DNA of 42,606 bases. Origin: an uncultured Pelagibacteraceae bacterium (GTDB taxonomy: Bacteria > Pseudomonadota > Alphaproteobacteria > Pelagibacterales > Pelagibacteraceae). The stretch spans positions 1 to 42,606 of the forward strand of contig CACOEA010000005.1 of the NCBI GenBank assembly GCA_902626185.1, read 5' to 3'. The position numbers and the translations under genes are program-made. Within the stretch, counting starts at the first letter, position 1, and every line of letters starts with the position of its first letter. A model generated the notes under the pieces. That model had not been told where the DNA came from and ran no database searches. It was given only the letters and a program-made list of their open reading frames with translations. Of the stretch, positions 32,725 through 42,606 are shown in pieces.

Positions 32725-34865
32725 GATACTTCTTTTTTTTCAAGTCTTTTTTGATGTAATAATGGTTCTGTATATCCGGAAGGTTGAACTCTACCTTTAA
32801 AAACGAGATCACATGCTGCGGAGAAAGCTATAGATTTATCAAAATTGTCTGACATTTTTTGATAACTAGAATCATCTTTATTTTGTTCATCAACTATTTT
32901 TGCCATTTTTTTCATTACTTCCATTACTTGACTTTTTTTACAAATTCCGTGATGCAACCAATTTGCTATATGTTGCGAAGAAATTCTAAGTGTTGCTCTA
33001 TCTTCCATTAAACCAACATTATTGATATCTGGAACTTTTGAACAACCAACACCCTGGTTGATCCATCTTACAACATATCCTAAAATTCCTTGCGCATTAT
33101 TTTCTAGCTCGCGATTAATATCTTCCATTGACCAATTAGGTCTATCAGCTTTTGGTATTTCTAAAATATTTTCAATTTTAGCCTTACTTCTTGATTTAAT
33201 TTTTTCCTGCTCCTTAAAAACATTTACTTTATGATAGTGTATAGAATGCAATGTCGCTGCAGTCGGAGACGGGACCCAGGCACAGTTTGCTCCAGATTTA
33301 GGATGCCCAATCTTTTGCTCCATCATATTAGCCATTTGATCAGGCATTGCCCACATACCTTTTCCTATTTGCGCTTTTCCAGAAAAACCACAATTTAACC
33401 CTACATCAACGTTCCAATCTTCATATGTACCTAACCAGGTAGATTTTTTCATTTCTCCTTTGAATATCATTGGTCCAGCCTCAAAAGATGTATGCATTTC
33501 ATCGCCAGTCCTATCTAAGAAACCTGTATTTATAAAAACTATCCTGTTTTTTACTTGTCTGATACATTCTTTTAAATTTACTGTTGTTCGCCTTTCTTCA
33601 TCCATAATTCCAACTTTAATCGAATATTTTTTAATTTTAAGCACATCTTCTACTTTGCTAAACAAATTATTAGTGAAAGCTACTTCTTCTGGTCCATGCA
33701 TTTTCGGTTTTACAATATAAACAGAGCCAGTTCTTGAATTCTTTTTATTTTTGAAATCGTGTAAAGCACATAAAGTAGAAATAAATGCATCCATAATACC
33801 CTCAGGTATCTCCGATCCATCTTTTAAAATAATAGAAGGATTTGTCATTAAATGACCTACATTTCTATTCAATAACAAAGCCCTACCATGGAGACTAATT
33901 TTTTTTCCATCTTTAGAAATGTAATTTCTATCCTCATTAAGCTTTCTAACAATTTTTTTCCCATTCTTTTCAAATGAGGTTGTTAGATCACCCTTCATGA
34001 GACCCAACCAATTTTTATAGCATTTTACTTTATCTTCAGCATCTACCGCCGCAACAGAATCCTCATTGTCTATAATCGTTGACAAAGCTGACTCAGCAAT
34101 TACGTCAGATATACCAGCGCTGTCAATTTTTCCAACCGTAGCATTTGAGTCAATGATAATATCAATATGAAGATTGTTATTTTTAATCAAAATTGATTTG
34201 GGTTTCTCTTTGCTTCCATTAAAACCTATGAACTGATTATTATTTTTTAAAAAATTTCTTTTTTGGTCTGAAAGTAAAACTAATTCATTTTTATCTATTT
34301 GAATATTTGAAATACTTTTCCAGCTTCCCTCTGACAATGGGAAACTTTCATCTAAAAATTTTCTCACGAATTCTATTACTTTTTTGGCTCTTTCCTTATC
34401 CCAGGTTTTTCCAATATCACCAGATATTACATCAGTCCCATACAGAGCGTCATATAAACTTCCCCATCTAGCATTCGCTGCATTTAAAGCATATCTGGCG
34501 TTGTCTACTGGAACAACTAGTTGAGGGCCTGCTATCGACGTTATTTCTTGGTCAACATTTGATGTTTCAATTGTAAAATCATTTGTCTCATTAGCTATAT
34601 AAGAAATTGATTTTAAAAATTTGATGTATTCATCTTTATCAAAATTTTTGCCTTTATTTTTAATATGCCAATTATCAATCTCTTTTTGAATAGTTTCTCT
34701 TTTTTCTATCAACTTTTTATTAACTGGAGCTAGATTGTTAACAACTTCTTCAAAACCATTCCAAAAATCGTCTTGTGATAAATTTGTGCCAGGCAAAGCC
34801 TCACTATTTACGAACTCAAATAAGATAGAGTCTATTTTTAGGCTATTTTTTTTAATGTAGTTCAT
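32721..34865 (-). CDS. glcB: Malate synthase G
   Basis: 714 aa, normal for the G form. It condenses glyoxylate and acetyl-CoA to malate. Conserved blocks: [104 protein letters not shown] and GYTEPLLH. In studied SAR11 strains glcB is controlled by a glycine-responsive riboswitch; the 124 bp upstream here show no glycine aptamer that I can recognise. It is divergent from accA. Confidence 0.97.
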   Translation of the reverse strand: MNYIKKNSLKIDSILFEFVNSEALPGTNLSQDDFWNGFEEVVNNLAPVNKKLIEKRETIQKEIDNWHIKNKGKNFDKDEYIKFLKSISYIANETNDFTIETSNVDQEITSIAGPQLVVPVDNARYALNAANARWGSLYDALYGTDVISGDIGKTWDKERAKKVIEFVRKFLDESFPLSEGSWKSISNIQIDKNELVLLSDQKRNFLKNNNQFIGFNGSKEKPKSILIKNNNLHIDIIIDSNATVGKIDSAGISDVIAESALSTIIDNEDSVAAVDAEDKVKCYKNWLGLMKGDLTTSFEKNGKKIVRKLNEDRNYISKDGKKISLHGRALLLNRNVGHLMTNPSIILKDGSEIPEGIMDAFISTLCALHDFKNKKNSRTGSVYIVKPKMHGPEEVAFTNNLFSKVEDVLKIKKYSIKVGIMDEERRTTVNLKECIRQVKNRIVFINTGFLDRTGDEMHTSFEAGPMIFKGEMKKSTWLGTYEDWNVDVGLNCGFSGKAQIGKGMWAMPDQMANMMEQKIGHPKSGANCAWVPSPTAATLHSIHYHKVNVFKEQEKIKSRSKAKIENILEIPKADRPNWSMEDINRELENNAQGILGYVVRWINQGVGCSKVPDINNVGLMEDRATLRISSQHIANWLHHGICKKSQVMEVMKKMAKIVDEQNKDDSSYQKMSDNFDKSIAFSAACDLVFKGRVQPSGYTEPLLHQKRLEKKEVS

Positions 34866-34903
34866 TTTAAATTTATTTACCTTAACTCTATTGTTAATTT
34901 AAA

Positions 34904-34947
34904 GTCAATTAGGGATAAATTCCATTTTTTTTAGTCAATTTATTGAC
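34904..34947. promoter_or_regulatory. Repeated GTCAATT elements between glcB and accA
   Basis: GTCAATT occurs at 34904-34910 and again at 34934-34940, exactly 30 bp apart (about three helix turns). The second copy is the left half of a perfect inverted repeat GTCAAT-TT-ATTGAC (34934-34947). The right half also supplies TTGACG (34944-34949), a good -35 for accA, with AT-rich -10 candidates around 34967-34975. This looks like an operator for a repressor or activator. Confidence 0.45.
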
Positions 34948-34989
34948 GCAATTGGTTTCTAATAGTAGTAGAATTAAAGATTATCAAAT

Positions 34990-36093
34990 ATGAAAAATTA
35001 TTTAGAATTCGAAAAAGAGATAAAAGCCTTGGAAGAAGAGGTCGATGGTCTAAAAAACCCTTTTGGTTCCGAGGGAATATCTGAAGTAGACACTAAAAAA
35101 ATAAAAAGCACTCAAGAAGAAATAAACGAGAAATTAAAGGAGACTTATAAAAATCTTAACAGCTGGCAAAAAACATTAGTTGCTCGTCATGAAGACCGAC
35201 CTAAAGCTAATTATTATATAAAAAAGATATTTGATCAATTTACACTTTTATCTGGTGATAGATATTTTGGAGATGACAAGTCTGTTATCGCAGGATTTGG
35301 TCTTATAAATGGAAAATCTGTTTTAGTCATTGGACAAGAAAAAGGTGAAGATTTAAATACAAGAATTGAAAGAAACTTTGGCATGATGAGACCAGAGGGT
35401 TATAGGAAATGCATAAGACTAATGAAGTTGGCCGACCGTTTTAAAATTCCTGTAGTGACTTTCGTTGATACGCCTGGAGCTTATCCAGGAATAGGTGCAG
35501 AGCAAAGAGGGCAAGCGTCTGCAATCGCGAATTCAATTGAGTCATCTATGTCTTTAACGGTTCCAAATATTTCAATAATAATTGGAGAGGGAGGATCAGG
35601 TGGCGCTATAGCTTTAGCATCATCTAATAAAGTTATAATGTTAGAAAACTCAATTTACTCCGTCATATCTCCTGAAGGATGTGCATCAATTTTGTGGAGA
35701 GATCCGAGTAAATCTTTACAAGCCGCTGAGGCAATGAAAATGACTGCTAAAGATTTGTTAGAACATGGAATTATCGATGAAATTATTTCTGAACCAATAG
35801 GTGGAGCACATAGGAATCCAGAAGCTATTGCTGAAGATATAAAATTTTCAATACTAAAAAATTTAAGAACATTTGAGAATTTTTCCAGAGAGGAAATTTA
35901 TGAAGATAGAAAAGCAAAGTTTTTGAAAATAGGTAGAAGTCAAGGTTTCAGTAAATCCAGTTCAAGTGACGCAGGTTTGAGTTATAAAGGTTCTGAAATC
36001 CAAAAAATTAAGAGTCATTTTTTGAAAAATAAACTTGCTTATCTAGGAATTAGCCTTGTTTTAATTGTGGGTTTAATCTCAATTATTTACTGA
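34990..36093 (+). CDS. accA: Acetyl-CoA carboxylase carboxyltransferase subunit alpha, with C-terminal membrane tail
   Basis: 367 aa, about 45-50 longer than the usual protein. The core is intact: an N-terminal helical part, LVARHEDRPKANYYI, LSGDRYFGDDKSVIAGFG, RNFGMMRPEGYRKCIRLMKLAD, FVDTPGAYPGIGAEQRGQ, GEGGSGGAIALA and SPEGCASILWRD. The core ends near EEIYEDRKAKFLKIGR. A Ser/Lys-rich linker and then a hydrophobic helix (about residues 349-367) follow, giving a tail-anchor-like C-terminus. It pairs with AccD (5330-6247), which is normal-sized. Confidence 0.96.
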   Translation: MKNYLEFEKEIKALEEEVDGLKNPFGSEGISEVDTKKIKSTQEEINEKLKETYKNLNSWQKTLVARHEDRPKANYYIKKIFDQFTLLSGDRYFGDDKSVIAGFGLINGKSVLVIGQEKGEDLNTRIERNFGMMRPEGYRKCIRLMKLADRFKIPVVTFVDTPGAYPGIGAEQRGQASAIANSIESSMSLTVPNISIIIGEGGSGGAIALASSNKVIMLENSIYSVISPEGCASILWRDPSKSLQAAEAMKMTAKDLLEHGIIDEIISEPIGGAHRNPEAIAEDIKFSILKNLRTFENFSREEIYEDRKAKFLKIGRSQGFSKSSSSDAGLSYKGSEIQKIKSHFLKNKLAYLGISLVLIVGLISIIY

Positions 36094-36138
36094 TAACTGT
36101 TGCAAAAAAACAATTCACTAAATTATTTAATTCTCCTA

Positions 36139-36167
36139 TTGACATTCATCTCACAAATCTATTTAAG
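36139..36167 (+). promoter_or_regulatory. Probable promoter of the cold-shock gene
   Basis: A consensus -35 TTGACA (36139-36144) is followed 16-17 bp later by ATTTAAG as a weak -10. The resulting 5' leader is about 50-55 nt, and a ribosome-binding AAGGA (36209-36213) precedes the ATG. Confidence 0.5.
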
Positions 36168-36225
36168 GTTCTCAGTTAGTAATTTACTAGCTATAGTTAA
36201 TAACAAATAAGGAAAAGTAAATAAT

Positions 36226-36438
36226 ATGAGTACACTAAAAGGTAAAGTAAAGTGGTTCAATGGAACTAAAGGATATGGTTTTATTGAAAGAGAAGACAAA
36301 GAAAAAGACGTGTTCGTTCATTCTTCAGCAGTGAGAGAAGCTGGTTTAAAATACTTAAACGAAGGTGATGAGTTAACGTTTGAAGTGGAGAATGGAGAAA
36401 AAGGTCCTTCCGCAGTTAAATTGCAGAAAACATCTTAA
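36226..36438 (+). CDS. Cold-shock domain protein
   Basis: 70 aa, a single cold-shock OB domain. RNP1 is KGYGFIER (15-22) and RNP2 is DVFVHSSAV (28-36), with the [14 protein letters not shown] start of the Csp family. It binds single-stranded RNA and DNA and melts RNA structure. It is a single-gene unit with its own promoter and terminator. Confidence 0.97.
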   Translation: MSTLKGKVKWFNGTKGYGFIEREDKEKDVFVHSSAVREAGLKYLNEGDELTFEVENGEKGPSAVKLQKTS

Positions 36439-36460
36439 TTCTAATTTCCTAATCACAATT

Positions 36461-36497
36461 AACGGAACATTAAGCTTTAATGGTTTTTTGTTCCGTT
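36461..36497 (+). terminator. Terminator-like hairpin after the cold-shock gene
   Basis: AACGGAACA (36461-36469) pairs with TGTTCCGTT (36489-36497), 9 bp, 22 nt after the stop codon. The loop contains a smaller ATTAA/TTAAT pairing. A T-rich but broken tract (TAGTTCTTTCTT) follows. Confidence 0.7.
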
Positions 36498-36596
36498 AGT
36501 TCTTTCTTGAAAAAGACACATTTATTCATTAAATAACAACTTATGATTATTAAAAATATACTTTTTAAACAAAAATCTCATTCTCACAGAATGCAC

Positions 36597-36614
36597 GCTA
36601 GGCTATTGCTTAGC
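36597..36614. repeat. Small hairpin upstream of tRNA-His
   Basis: GCTAGGC-TATT-GCTTAGC forms a 7-bp stem with one G-T pair; TATAAT (36616-36621) follows. The 230-bp gap between the cold-shock gene and tRNA-His otherwise shows only the terminator hairpin and AT-rich sequence; the tRNA promoter is not clear. Confidence 0.4.
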
Positions 36615-36669
36615 TTATAATCAAAAAACATATAAATTTAATCTAAATTAAGATAAAAATAATAGGGAT

Positions 36670-36746
36670 GCAGCAGTAGCTCAGTTGGTTAGAGCACTAG
36701 TTTGTGGAACTAGGGGTCGGTGGTTCGAATCCACCCTGCTGTACCA
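36670..36746 (+). tRNA. tRNA-His (anticodon GTG)
   Basis: A full cloverleaf: acceptor GCAGCAG/CTGCTGT with a G1-T72 wobble, D-arm GCTC/GAGC, anticodon stem CTAGT/ACTAG with loop TTGTGGA (GTG), T-arm GGTGG-TTCGAAT-CCACC, A73 and an encoded CCA. The base before G1 is T, so the G-1 found in most tRNA-His is not encoded. Lack of G-1 together with A73 is known for alphaproteobacteria, whose HisRS co-evolved with it. Only 4 nt (AACA) separate it from the hisS start. Confidence 0.97.
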
Positions 36747-36750
36747 AACA

Positions 36751-38085
36751 ATGACAAAAGAAAAAACGAACAAACCTTCAAAAGAACTTCCTTTGGGGTT
36801 TGTTGATAGGCAAGAAAAAGAATTACTAGTACGTGATTTCATAGTTTCAAATATTAAAGAAGTTATGATTAAGTACGGTTTTCAATATCTCGAAACACCA
36901 AGTTTTGAGTATTCAGATAGTATTGGAAAATTTTTGCCTGATAAAGATAGACCAGATGAGGGAGTTTTTTCATTTAAAGATGAAAACAAATGGTTGTCTT
37001 TGAGATACGATCTTACAGCTCCATTAGCACGTTATATAGCAAAAAACTTTTTAGAAATTCCAAAGCCATTTAAAAGATATCAATTAGGAACAGTATGGAG
37101 AAATGAAAAACCTGGACCAGGGAGATATAGAGAATTTTTACAATTCGATGCTGATTTTGTAGGGACCAAAAGTTTACAAGCAGATGCTGAATTATGTGTG
37201 ATGATTTCAGAAATTCTTGAAAAATGTGGTCTTGCTAAATCAGATTATATAATAAAGATATCATCAAGAAAAATCACTGAAGAATTATTTAAAAAGATAA
37301 ATATAAACGACAATCAACAAAAACTCACTGCTTTAAGAGCTTTAGATAAAATTGATAGAATCGGTTGGAATGGAGTAAAAGAACTATTAAGCTCTGGTAG
37401 AAAGGACAAATCTGGAGATTTCACTAAAGGTGCAAATTTAAAATTAAAAGAAATTGAAACAATAGAAGAAACACTTAAGAAAAAGTCACTTGTAACAGAA
37501 GATTTAGCAGAGATATTAAAAATTTTTAAAGATTATAATTTTAATAATTTTGAATTTGATCCATCAATTATTAGAGGGTTGGAATATTATACGGGCGCAA
37601 TTTTTGAGGTGAATTTAAAATTTGATGTAACAAACAATAAAGGTCAAGTAATTCAATTTGGTTCTATAGGAGGTGGGGGGAGGTATGATAATTTAGTAAA
37701 CAATTTTGGTAATTACAATGCTCCCGCTACAGGTATATCGATAGGAATAGATAGACTGGTTTATGCTTTGATGCAAAAAAAAGAATTTAAAATAAAACAA
37801 TCAAAACCTATCGTAATTTGTGTTTTTGATAAAAATTCAATGAAAGAATACATAAATGTTCAAACGATATTGAGAAAAGCTGGAGTGAGTGTCGAAATTT
37901 ATCCAGGAGAAAGTAAATTAAAAAAACAAATGGAGTATGCAAATAAAATTAAATCTCCAGCTGTAATTTTATATGGTGAAGACGAAATAAAATCGGGAAA
38001 ACCAACTTTAAGAAATCTAAGCACAGGTCAGGAAAAATCAATTGAAATTAAAGACTTATTAAATGAAATCAAAAAAATTATCTGA
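36751..38085 (+). CDS. hisS: Histidyl-tRNA synthetase
   Basis: 444 aa from ATG 36751, the only start outside the tRNA gene. Class II motifs: motif 2 region KRYQLGTVWRNEKPGPGRYREF..QFDAD, the histidine-binding RGLEYYTGAIFEV and motif 3 GSIGGGGRYDNLV. The GPGRYREF form fits the alphaproteobacterial HisRS type that reads tRNA-His without G-1. No ribosome-binding site can fit between the tRNA and the ATG, so the tRNA itself forms the leader. It overlaps hisZ by 23 nt. Confidence 0.95.
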   Translation: MTKEKTNKPSKELPLGFVDRQEKELLVRDFIVSNIKEVMIKYGFQYLETPSFEYSDSIGKFLPDKDRPDEGVFSFKDENKWLSLRYDLTAPLARYIAKNFLEIPKPFKRYQLGTVWRNEKPGPGRYREFLQFDADFVGTKSLQADAELCVMISEILEKCGLAKSDYIIKISSRKITEELFKKININDNQQKLTALRALDKIDRIGWNGVKELLSSGRKDKSGDFTKGANLKLKEIETIEETLKKKSLVTEDLAEILKIFKDYNFNNFEFDPSIIRGLEYYTGAIFEVNLKFDVTNNKGQVIQFGSIGGGGRYDNLVNNFGNYNAPATGISIGIDRLVYALMQKKEFKIKQSKPIVICVFDKNSMKEYINVQTILRKAGVSVEIYPGESKLKKQMEYANKIKSPAVILYGEDEIKSGKPTLRNLSTGQEKSIEIKDLLNEIKKII

Positions 38086-39100
38086 AATAATAATTAAAAC
38101 TTTTAAGAAAAATGGTTTTGTTTTATCAGAACCCGACGTTCTTTTAGACTCAGATTATATTATCGAGAGGTCTGGAGAAAAATTCAGAAGTTCAATACTA
38201 ACTTTTGATAGAGATGATGGAAAATCTATGTGCTTAAGACCAGATTTAACAGTGGCTTCATGCATAAGCTTCTTGCAAAATAAATCTTCTTCAAAAATTT
38301 ATTATTCTGGACAAGCATATAGAAGATCAGGCACTAAAGGTGTAAACTTTATTAGCAATCAATTAGGAATAGAAATCTTAGGTTCAAAAAATAAAACTCA
38401 AGATGATTATAAAGTTATAAGTACAATCTTAAGTTCTGCGAAAAATATAAAAAAAAAGAAAATTCAAATTAAAGTTGGAGATATTAATTTATTTAAAAGT
38501 TTAATTAATGCCCTGGATATGCCTGAAAGATGGAAGTTGAGATTAATTAGACACTTTTGGAGACCAAGTTATTTTGAAGAACTTTTGAAAAGATTGGAAA
38601 AAAATACTGATATTAATGCAGTTTCTTTTGATGCAGATAAAAAAAGATTTTATGAAATGAAAAAATTGAGCCAGGATAAATTGGTTGCTGGAAGATCAAT
38701 ATCAGAAATTTTAAAAAGATTTGATAAAAAGATAAGAGACCCAAGATCTTTTACAGATGGAAAAAAAATTGTAAAAATTATTACATCCTTTTTAAAAATT
38801 AATTGCAAACTCTCAGAACTTGATGAAAAGTTATTAGATTTTGCTAAAAAGAATGATTTAAAAAATAATATATTTAAAGATCTTAAATCTATTCTTAATC
38901 TTAAAAAACTTAATCAAGATGTTAATTTCATCACAAACTTTGGTAGAGATGTAGAATATTATACTGGAATTGTGTTTGAAATATTTTCAGGAAAGAGAGA
39001 AATTGCTAGAGGTGGTCGTTACGATGATTTACTTAAAAGCTTAGGTGCTAAAAAGAATATTCCAGCTGTTGGTGCAGCAATTAATTTGAAAAATATATGA
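38063..39100 (+). CDS. hisZ: ATP phosphoribosyltransferase regulatory subunit
   Basis: 345 aa HisRS-like protein without catalytic histidyl-adenylate function. CLRPDLTVASCISFLQN, KIYYSGQAYRRSG and ARGGRYDDLLKSLG mark the class II core. HisZ is required by short-form HisG, encoded next, and confers histidine feedback. The start lies 23 nt inside hisS; the stop overlaps hisG by 4 nt. It is longer and more lysine-rich than average in the middle part. Confidence 0.92.
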   Translation: MKSKKLSEIIIKTFKKNGFVLSEPDVLLDSDYIIERSGEKFRSSILTFDRDDGKSMCLRPDLTVASCISFLQNKSSSKIYYSGQAYRRSGTKGVNFISNQLGIEILGSKNKTQDDYKVISTILSSAKNIKKKKIQIKVGDINLFKSLINALDMPERWKLRLIRHFWRPSYFEELLKRLEKNTDINAVSFDADKKRFYEMKKLSQDKLVAGRSISEILKRFDKKIRDPRSFTDGKKIVKIITSFLKINCKLSELDEKLLDFAKKNDLKNNIFKDLKSILNLKKLNQDVNFITNFGRDVEYYTGIVFEIFSGKREIARGGRYDDLLKSLGAKKNIPAVGAAINLKNI

Positions 39101-39774
39101 AAGATTTAATTACCATAGGTCTTCCAAGCAAAGGAAGATTAAAAGATAAAGCAATATCTTTTTTTAATGATAGAGGGCTTAAAATTTTGCAGAGTGAAAA
39201 AGAAAGAAATTATTTTGGGTCAATAGAGAATAATCCAAACGTAAAGATTATTTTTCTCCACGCTAAAGAAATTATTCAAAGACTAGGAGACGGAACATTA
39301 GACATAGGTATATCCGGGTTAGATCTTTTAAAAGAGTCTGATAAAAATTTGCAAGGTAAAATATATGTTCAAAAAAAACTCAATTTTGGTAAAGCCAACT
39401 TAGTTATTGCAGTTCCAAATGACTGGATAGATGTGCAGACAATCGCTGATTTAGAAGAGGTATCGTTTGATCTAAGATCTAAAAGAAATAGCCGGTTAAG
39501 AGTAGCAACAAAATATCCAAATCTGACCAATGATTTTCTAATTTCCAAAGGAGTTACTCAATATAAATTAATACCTAGTCTTGGTGCCACTGAAACATAT
39601 CCATTTATAGGTTCCTCAGAAATTATTACTGATATAACCTCTACGGGCAAAACTTTGGCTGATAATAATTTAAGAGTCCTTAAAGATGGATTAATACTAA
39701 GCTCAAATGCTTGCTTGTTTATTGCAAACAAAAAAAAAACTAAATTGCAGCCATTTTTAAATTTTATAAGGTAG
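39097..39774 (+). CDS. hisG: ATP phosphoribosyltransferase catalytic subunit, short form
   Basis: 225 aa, the short form lacking the C-terminal regulatory domain, consistent with adjacent hisZ. TIGLPSKGRLKD, GTLDIGISGLDLL and the PRPP-binding DITSTGKTLADNNLR are conserved. It catalyses the first step of histidine synthesis. The hisS-hisZ-hisG order places charging and synthesis of histidine in one transcript beginning with tRNA-His. Confidence 0.95.
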   Translation: MKDLITIGLPSKGRLKDKAISFFNDRGLKILQSEKERNYFGSIENNPNVKIIFLHAKEIIQRLGDGTLDIGISGLDLLKESDKNLQGKIYVQKKLNFGKANLVIAVPNDWIDVQTIADLEEVSFDLRSKRNSRLRVATKYPNLTNDFLISKGVTQYKLIPSLGATETYPFIGSSEIITDITSTGKTLADNNLRVLKDGLILSSNACLFIANKKKTKLQPFLNFIR

Positions 39775-39789
39775 TTTTATTCAATCAAT

Positions 39790-40554
39790 CTACCAGGGCA
39801 AAATATTTTTATTTAAATCAATAAATTTACCATTCAATTCTTCGTTTGAACTTTCAAGTATATTAATTATACTTAGTGCAACTTTATTGGGATTTAAAAT
39901 ACCATTAGGATTTAATTTAGTTTCGACACTGCCTGGGCAAATTGAAAAAACATTTATATTATAATCTTTTTTTAAGTCAATTGATAAATTTTTAGAAAAA
40001 GAATTCATTAGATTTTTTGTTCCTTTGTAAACATAGTTTCTTCCTGTGGTGTTGTGTTCAGTACTGCTATAAAGAGTGCTAATATTCAATATTGTATTTA
40101 AACTATTTTTTTTTGAGTATTTCAAAACTACCTCACTAAGCTTTAATATTGAAACTGCATTGACATTAATGGCTTGTGAAAAATTTTCATAATTAATATT
40201 TTCTAAACTTTGATTTTTTCCACCCCAAACTCCTGCGTTATTTATTATTATGTTTAAAGGTTGATTCAAAATAAAATCTTTTATTTTACTAATATTTTCA
40301 ATAACACTTTGATCACATTGACAAATTTTCAGTTTATCATTTTTTAACTTAAGAAGATTATCATTTGACTCATTATAAGTAGCTAAAACACTATTATTTA
40401 GATTTAGGAATTCCTTTGTTAACTCCAATCCAATCCCAGAATTTGCCCCAGTAATTAAAATATTGCTATTCTTTATTTTTTTAATTATCAAATTTTTAGG
40501 GGCATTAAATTTTTTACGGTAAATATAATTTTTAATCAGTCTTCTTAAACCCAT
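39790..40554 (-). CDS. Short-chain dehydrogenase/reductase
   Basis: 254 aa from the ATG at 40554 (a TTG 24 nt upstream is weaker). A classical SDR with ITGANSGIGLEL (cofactor loop), INNAGVWGG (NNAG), a catalytic Ser in LNISTLYSS, YKGTK (YxxxK) and CPGSVETKL. The N-terminus is basic and about 35 residues longer than the Rossmann core. The substrate is unknown. It stands just downstream of the groL terminator, on the same strand, and converges with hisG 15 nt away. Confidence 0.9.
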   Translation of the reverse strand: MGLRRLIKNYIYRKKFNAPKNLIIKKIKNSNILITGANSGIGLELTKEFLNLNNSVLATYNESNDNLLKLKNDKLKICQCDQSVIENISKIKDFILNQPLNIIINNAGVWGGKNQSLENINYENFSQAINVNAVSILKLSEVVLKYSKKNSLNTILNISTLYSSTEHNTTGRNYVYKGTKNLMNSFSKNLSIDLKKDYNINVFSICPGSVETKLNPNGILNPNKVALSIINILESSNEELNGKFIDLNKNILPW

Positions 40555-40576
40555 GAAATAACATAACACATCAAAC

Positions 40577-40612
40577 AAAAAAAAACCCCAGAAGTATTGA
40601 AACTACTGGGGT
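40577..40612 (-). terminator. Rho-independent terminator of groS-groL
   Basis: On the minus strand, ACCCCAG (40612-40606) and CTGGGGT (40591-40585) form a 7-bp GC-rich stem followed by nine T (40585-40577). It begins 28 nt after the groL stop. Read-through would supply the SDR gene. Confidence 0.92.
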
Positions 40613-40640
40613 TCAAATTCTTTAAAATAGTATGCTGAAT

Positions 40641-42317
<1,677 letters not shown>

Positions 42318-42606
42318 TTATTTTTTGCCTTTTGAAATTCCCATTATGTCTGCTTCTTTCATAATGCTATACTCTTTGCCGTCAATCTTTACCTCGGTTC
42401 CTGACCATTTTCCAAATAAAACAATATCTCCGACTTTAACATCCATTGGAGTAATTTTTCCATCTTCATTTTTTGCTCCTGGCCCAATGGCAACTACTTC
42501 GCCTTCTTGTGGTTTTTCTTTAGCTGTATCAGGAATGATAATTCCGCCCGCGGTCTTTTCCTCGCTGTCCAGCACTTTGATCAGAACACGATCGTGTAAA
42601 GGTCTA
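42318..42606 (-). CDS. groS: Co-chaperonin GroES (5' end outside window)
   Basis: The frame stays open to the window end: the residues before the first ATG inside the window (42575) read [11 protein letters not shown], the conserved start of GroES, so the true start lies beyond 42606 by a few codons. The mobile loop [28 protein letters not shown] and [13 protein letters not shown] are typical. The first 66 bases by the window edge are about 52% GC (34 of 66), against roughly 30% for the window, with codons such as CTG, GTG and GCG. Confidence 0.95.
   Translation of the reverse strand, partial: RPLHDRVLIKVLDSEEKTAGGIIIPDTAKEKPQEGEVVAIGPGAKNEDGKITPMDVKVGDIVLFGKWSGTEVKIDGKEYSIMKEADIMGISKGKK

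Noticed and set aside
34866-34989. Glycine riboswitch upstream of glcB
   Set aside because: Expected from SAR11 literature, but no glycine-aptamer core or paired stems were seen on the minus strand.
36685-36750. N-terminal extension of HisRS of 22 codons
   Set aside because: It lies inside the tRNA-His gene; the ATG at 36751 gives a normal HisRS start.

Overview
The window (about 30% GC by eye) looks like a chromosome segment of a streamlined marine alphaproteobacterium of the SAR11/Pelagibacterales type. The support is very AT-rich coding sequence, almost no intergenic DNA (stops and starts overlap repeatedly), GcrA, a tRNA-His without G-1 and with A73 (an alphaproteobacterial trait), short-form HisG with HisZ, the trpB-trpA-accD-folC-trxA order, and the dnaX-ybaB-recR and groES-groEL pairs. 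Species cannot be fixed from sequence reading alone.

Layout. 1-3753 is the most accessory-like part: the 3' end of a C5-cytosine DNA methyltransferase, a 32-aa membrane peptide, a tRNA-Leu-like gene with a defective anticodon loop, a small CxxCxG protein, and the DNA-processing genes rmuC and sbcB. trxA follows. 4105-15879 is one uninterrupted minus-strand string of 13 genes (rnd, kdsD, lptC, lptB, aroA, cmk, rpsA, ihfB, pyrF, trpB, trpA, accD, folC) with no gap over 11 nt. It joins Kdo/LPS export, chorismate, pyrimidine and tryptophan synthesis, translation and fatty-acid initiation. Plus-strand genes follow: an NDUFA9-like reductase, an SMR-like membrane protein, then a complete glycerol-3-phosphate uptake operon ugpB-A-E-C-Q with an intercistronic hairpin, two small membrane proteins and, convergent, a PiT-like phosphate permease. 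This makes a phosphorus-acquisition block (17282-23786).

23979-29964 holds a small membrane protein, gcrA, an ABC-2 permease, argD-argF, a membrane-anchored cytochrome c, kdsB and pheA. 30023-32724 is the SRP RNA followed by dnaX-ybaB-recR. Malate synthase G (minus) and accA (plus) diverge from a short shared region with repeated GTCAATT. A cold-shock gene, tRNA-His, hisS-hisZ-hisG, an SDR gene and groL-groS (cut by the window end) close the window.

No CRISPR array, insertion sequence, integrase or rRNA was seen. The points I would follow first are the tRNA-His gene only 4 nt before the hisS start codon, a TrpA/TrpB pair whose known inter-subunit communication residues are changed on both sides, the degenerate tRNA-Leu, AccA with a C-terminal membrane-spanning tail, and an SMR protein without the essential glutamate.
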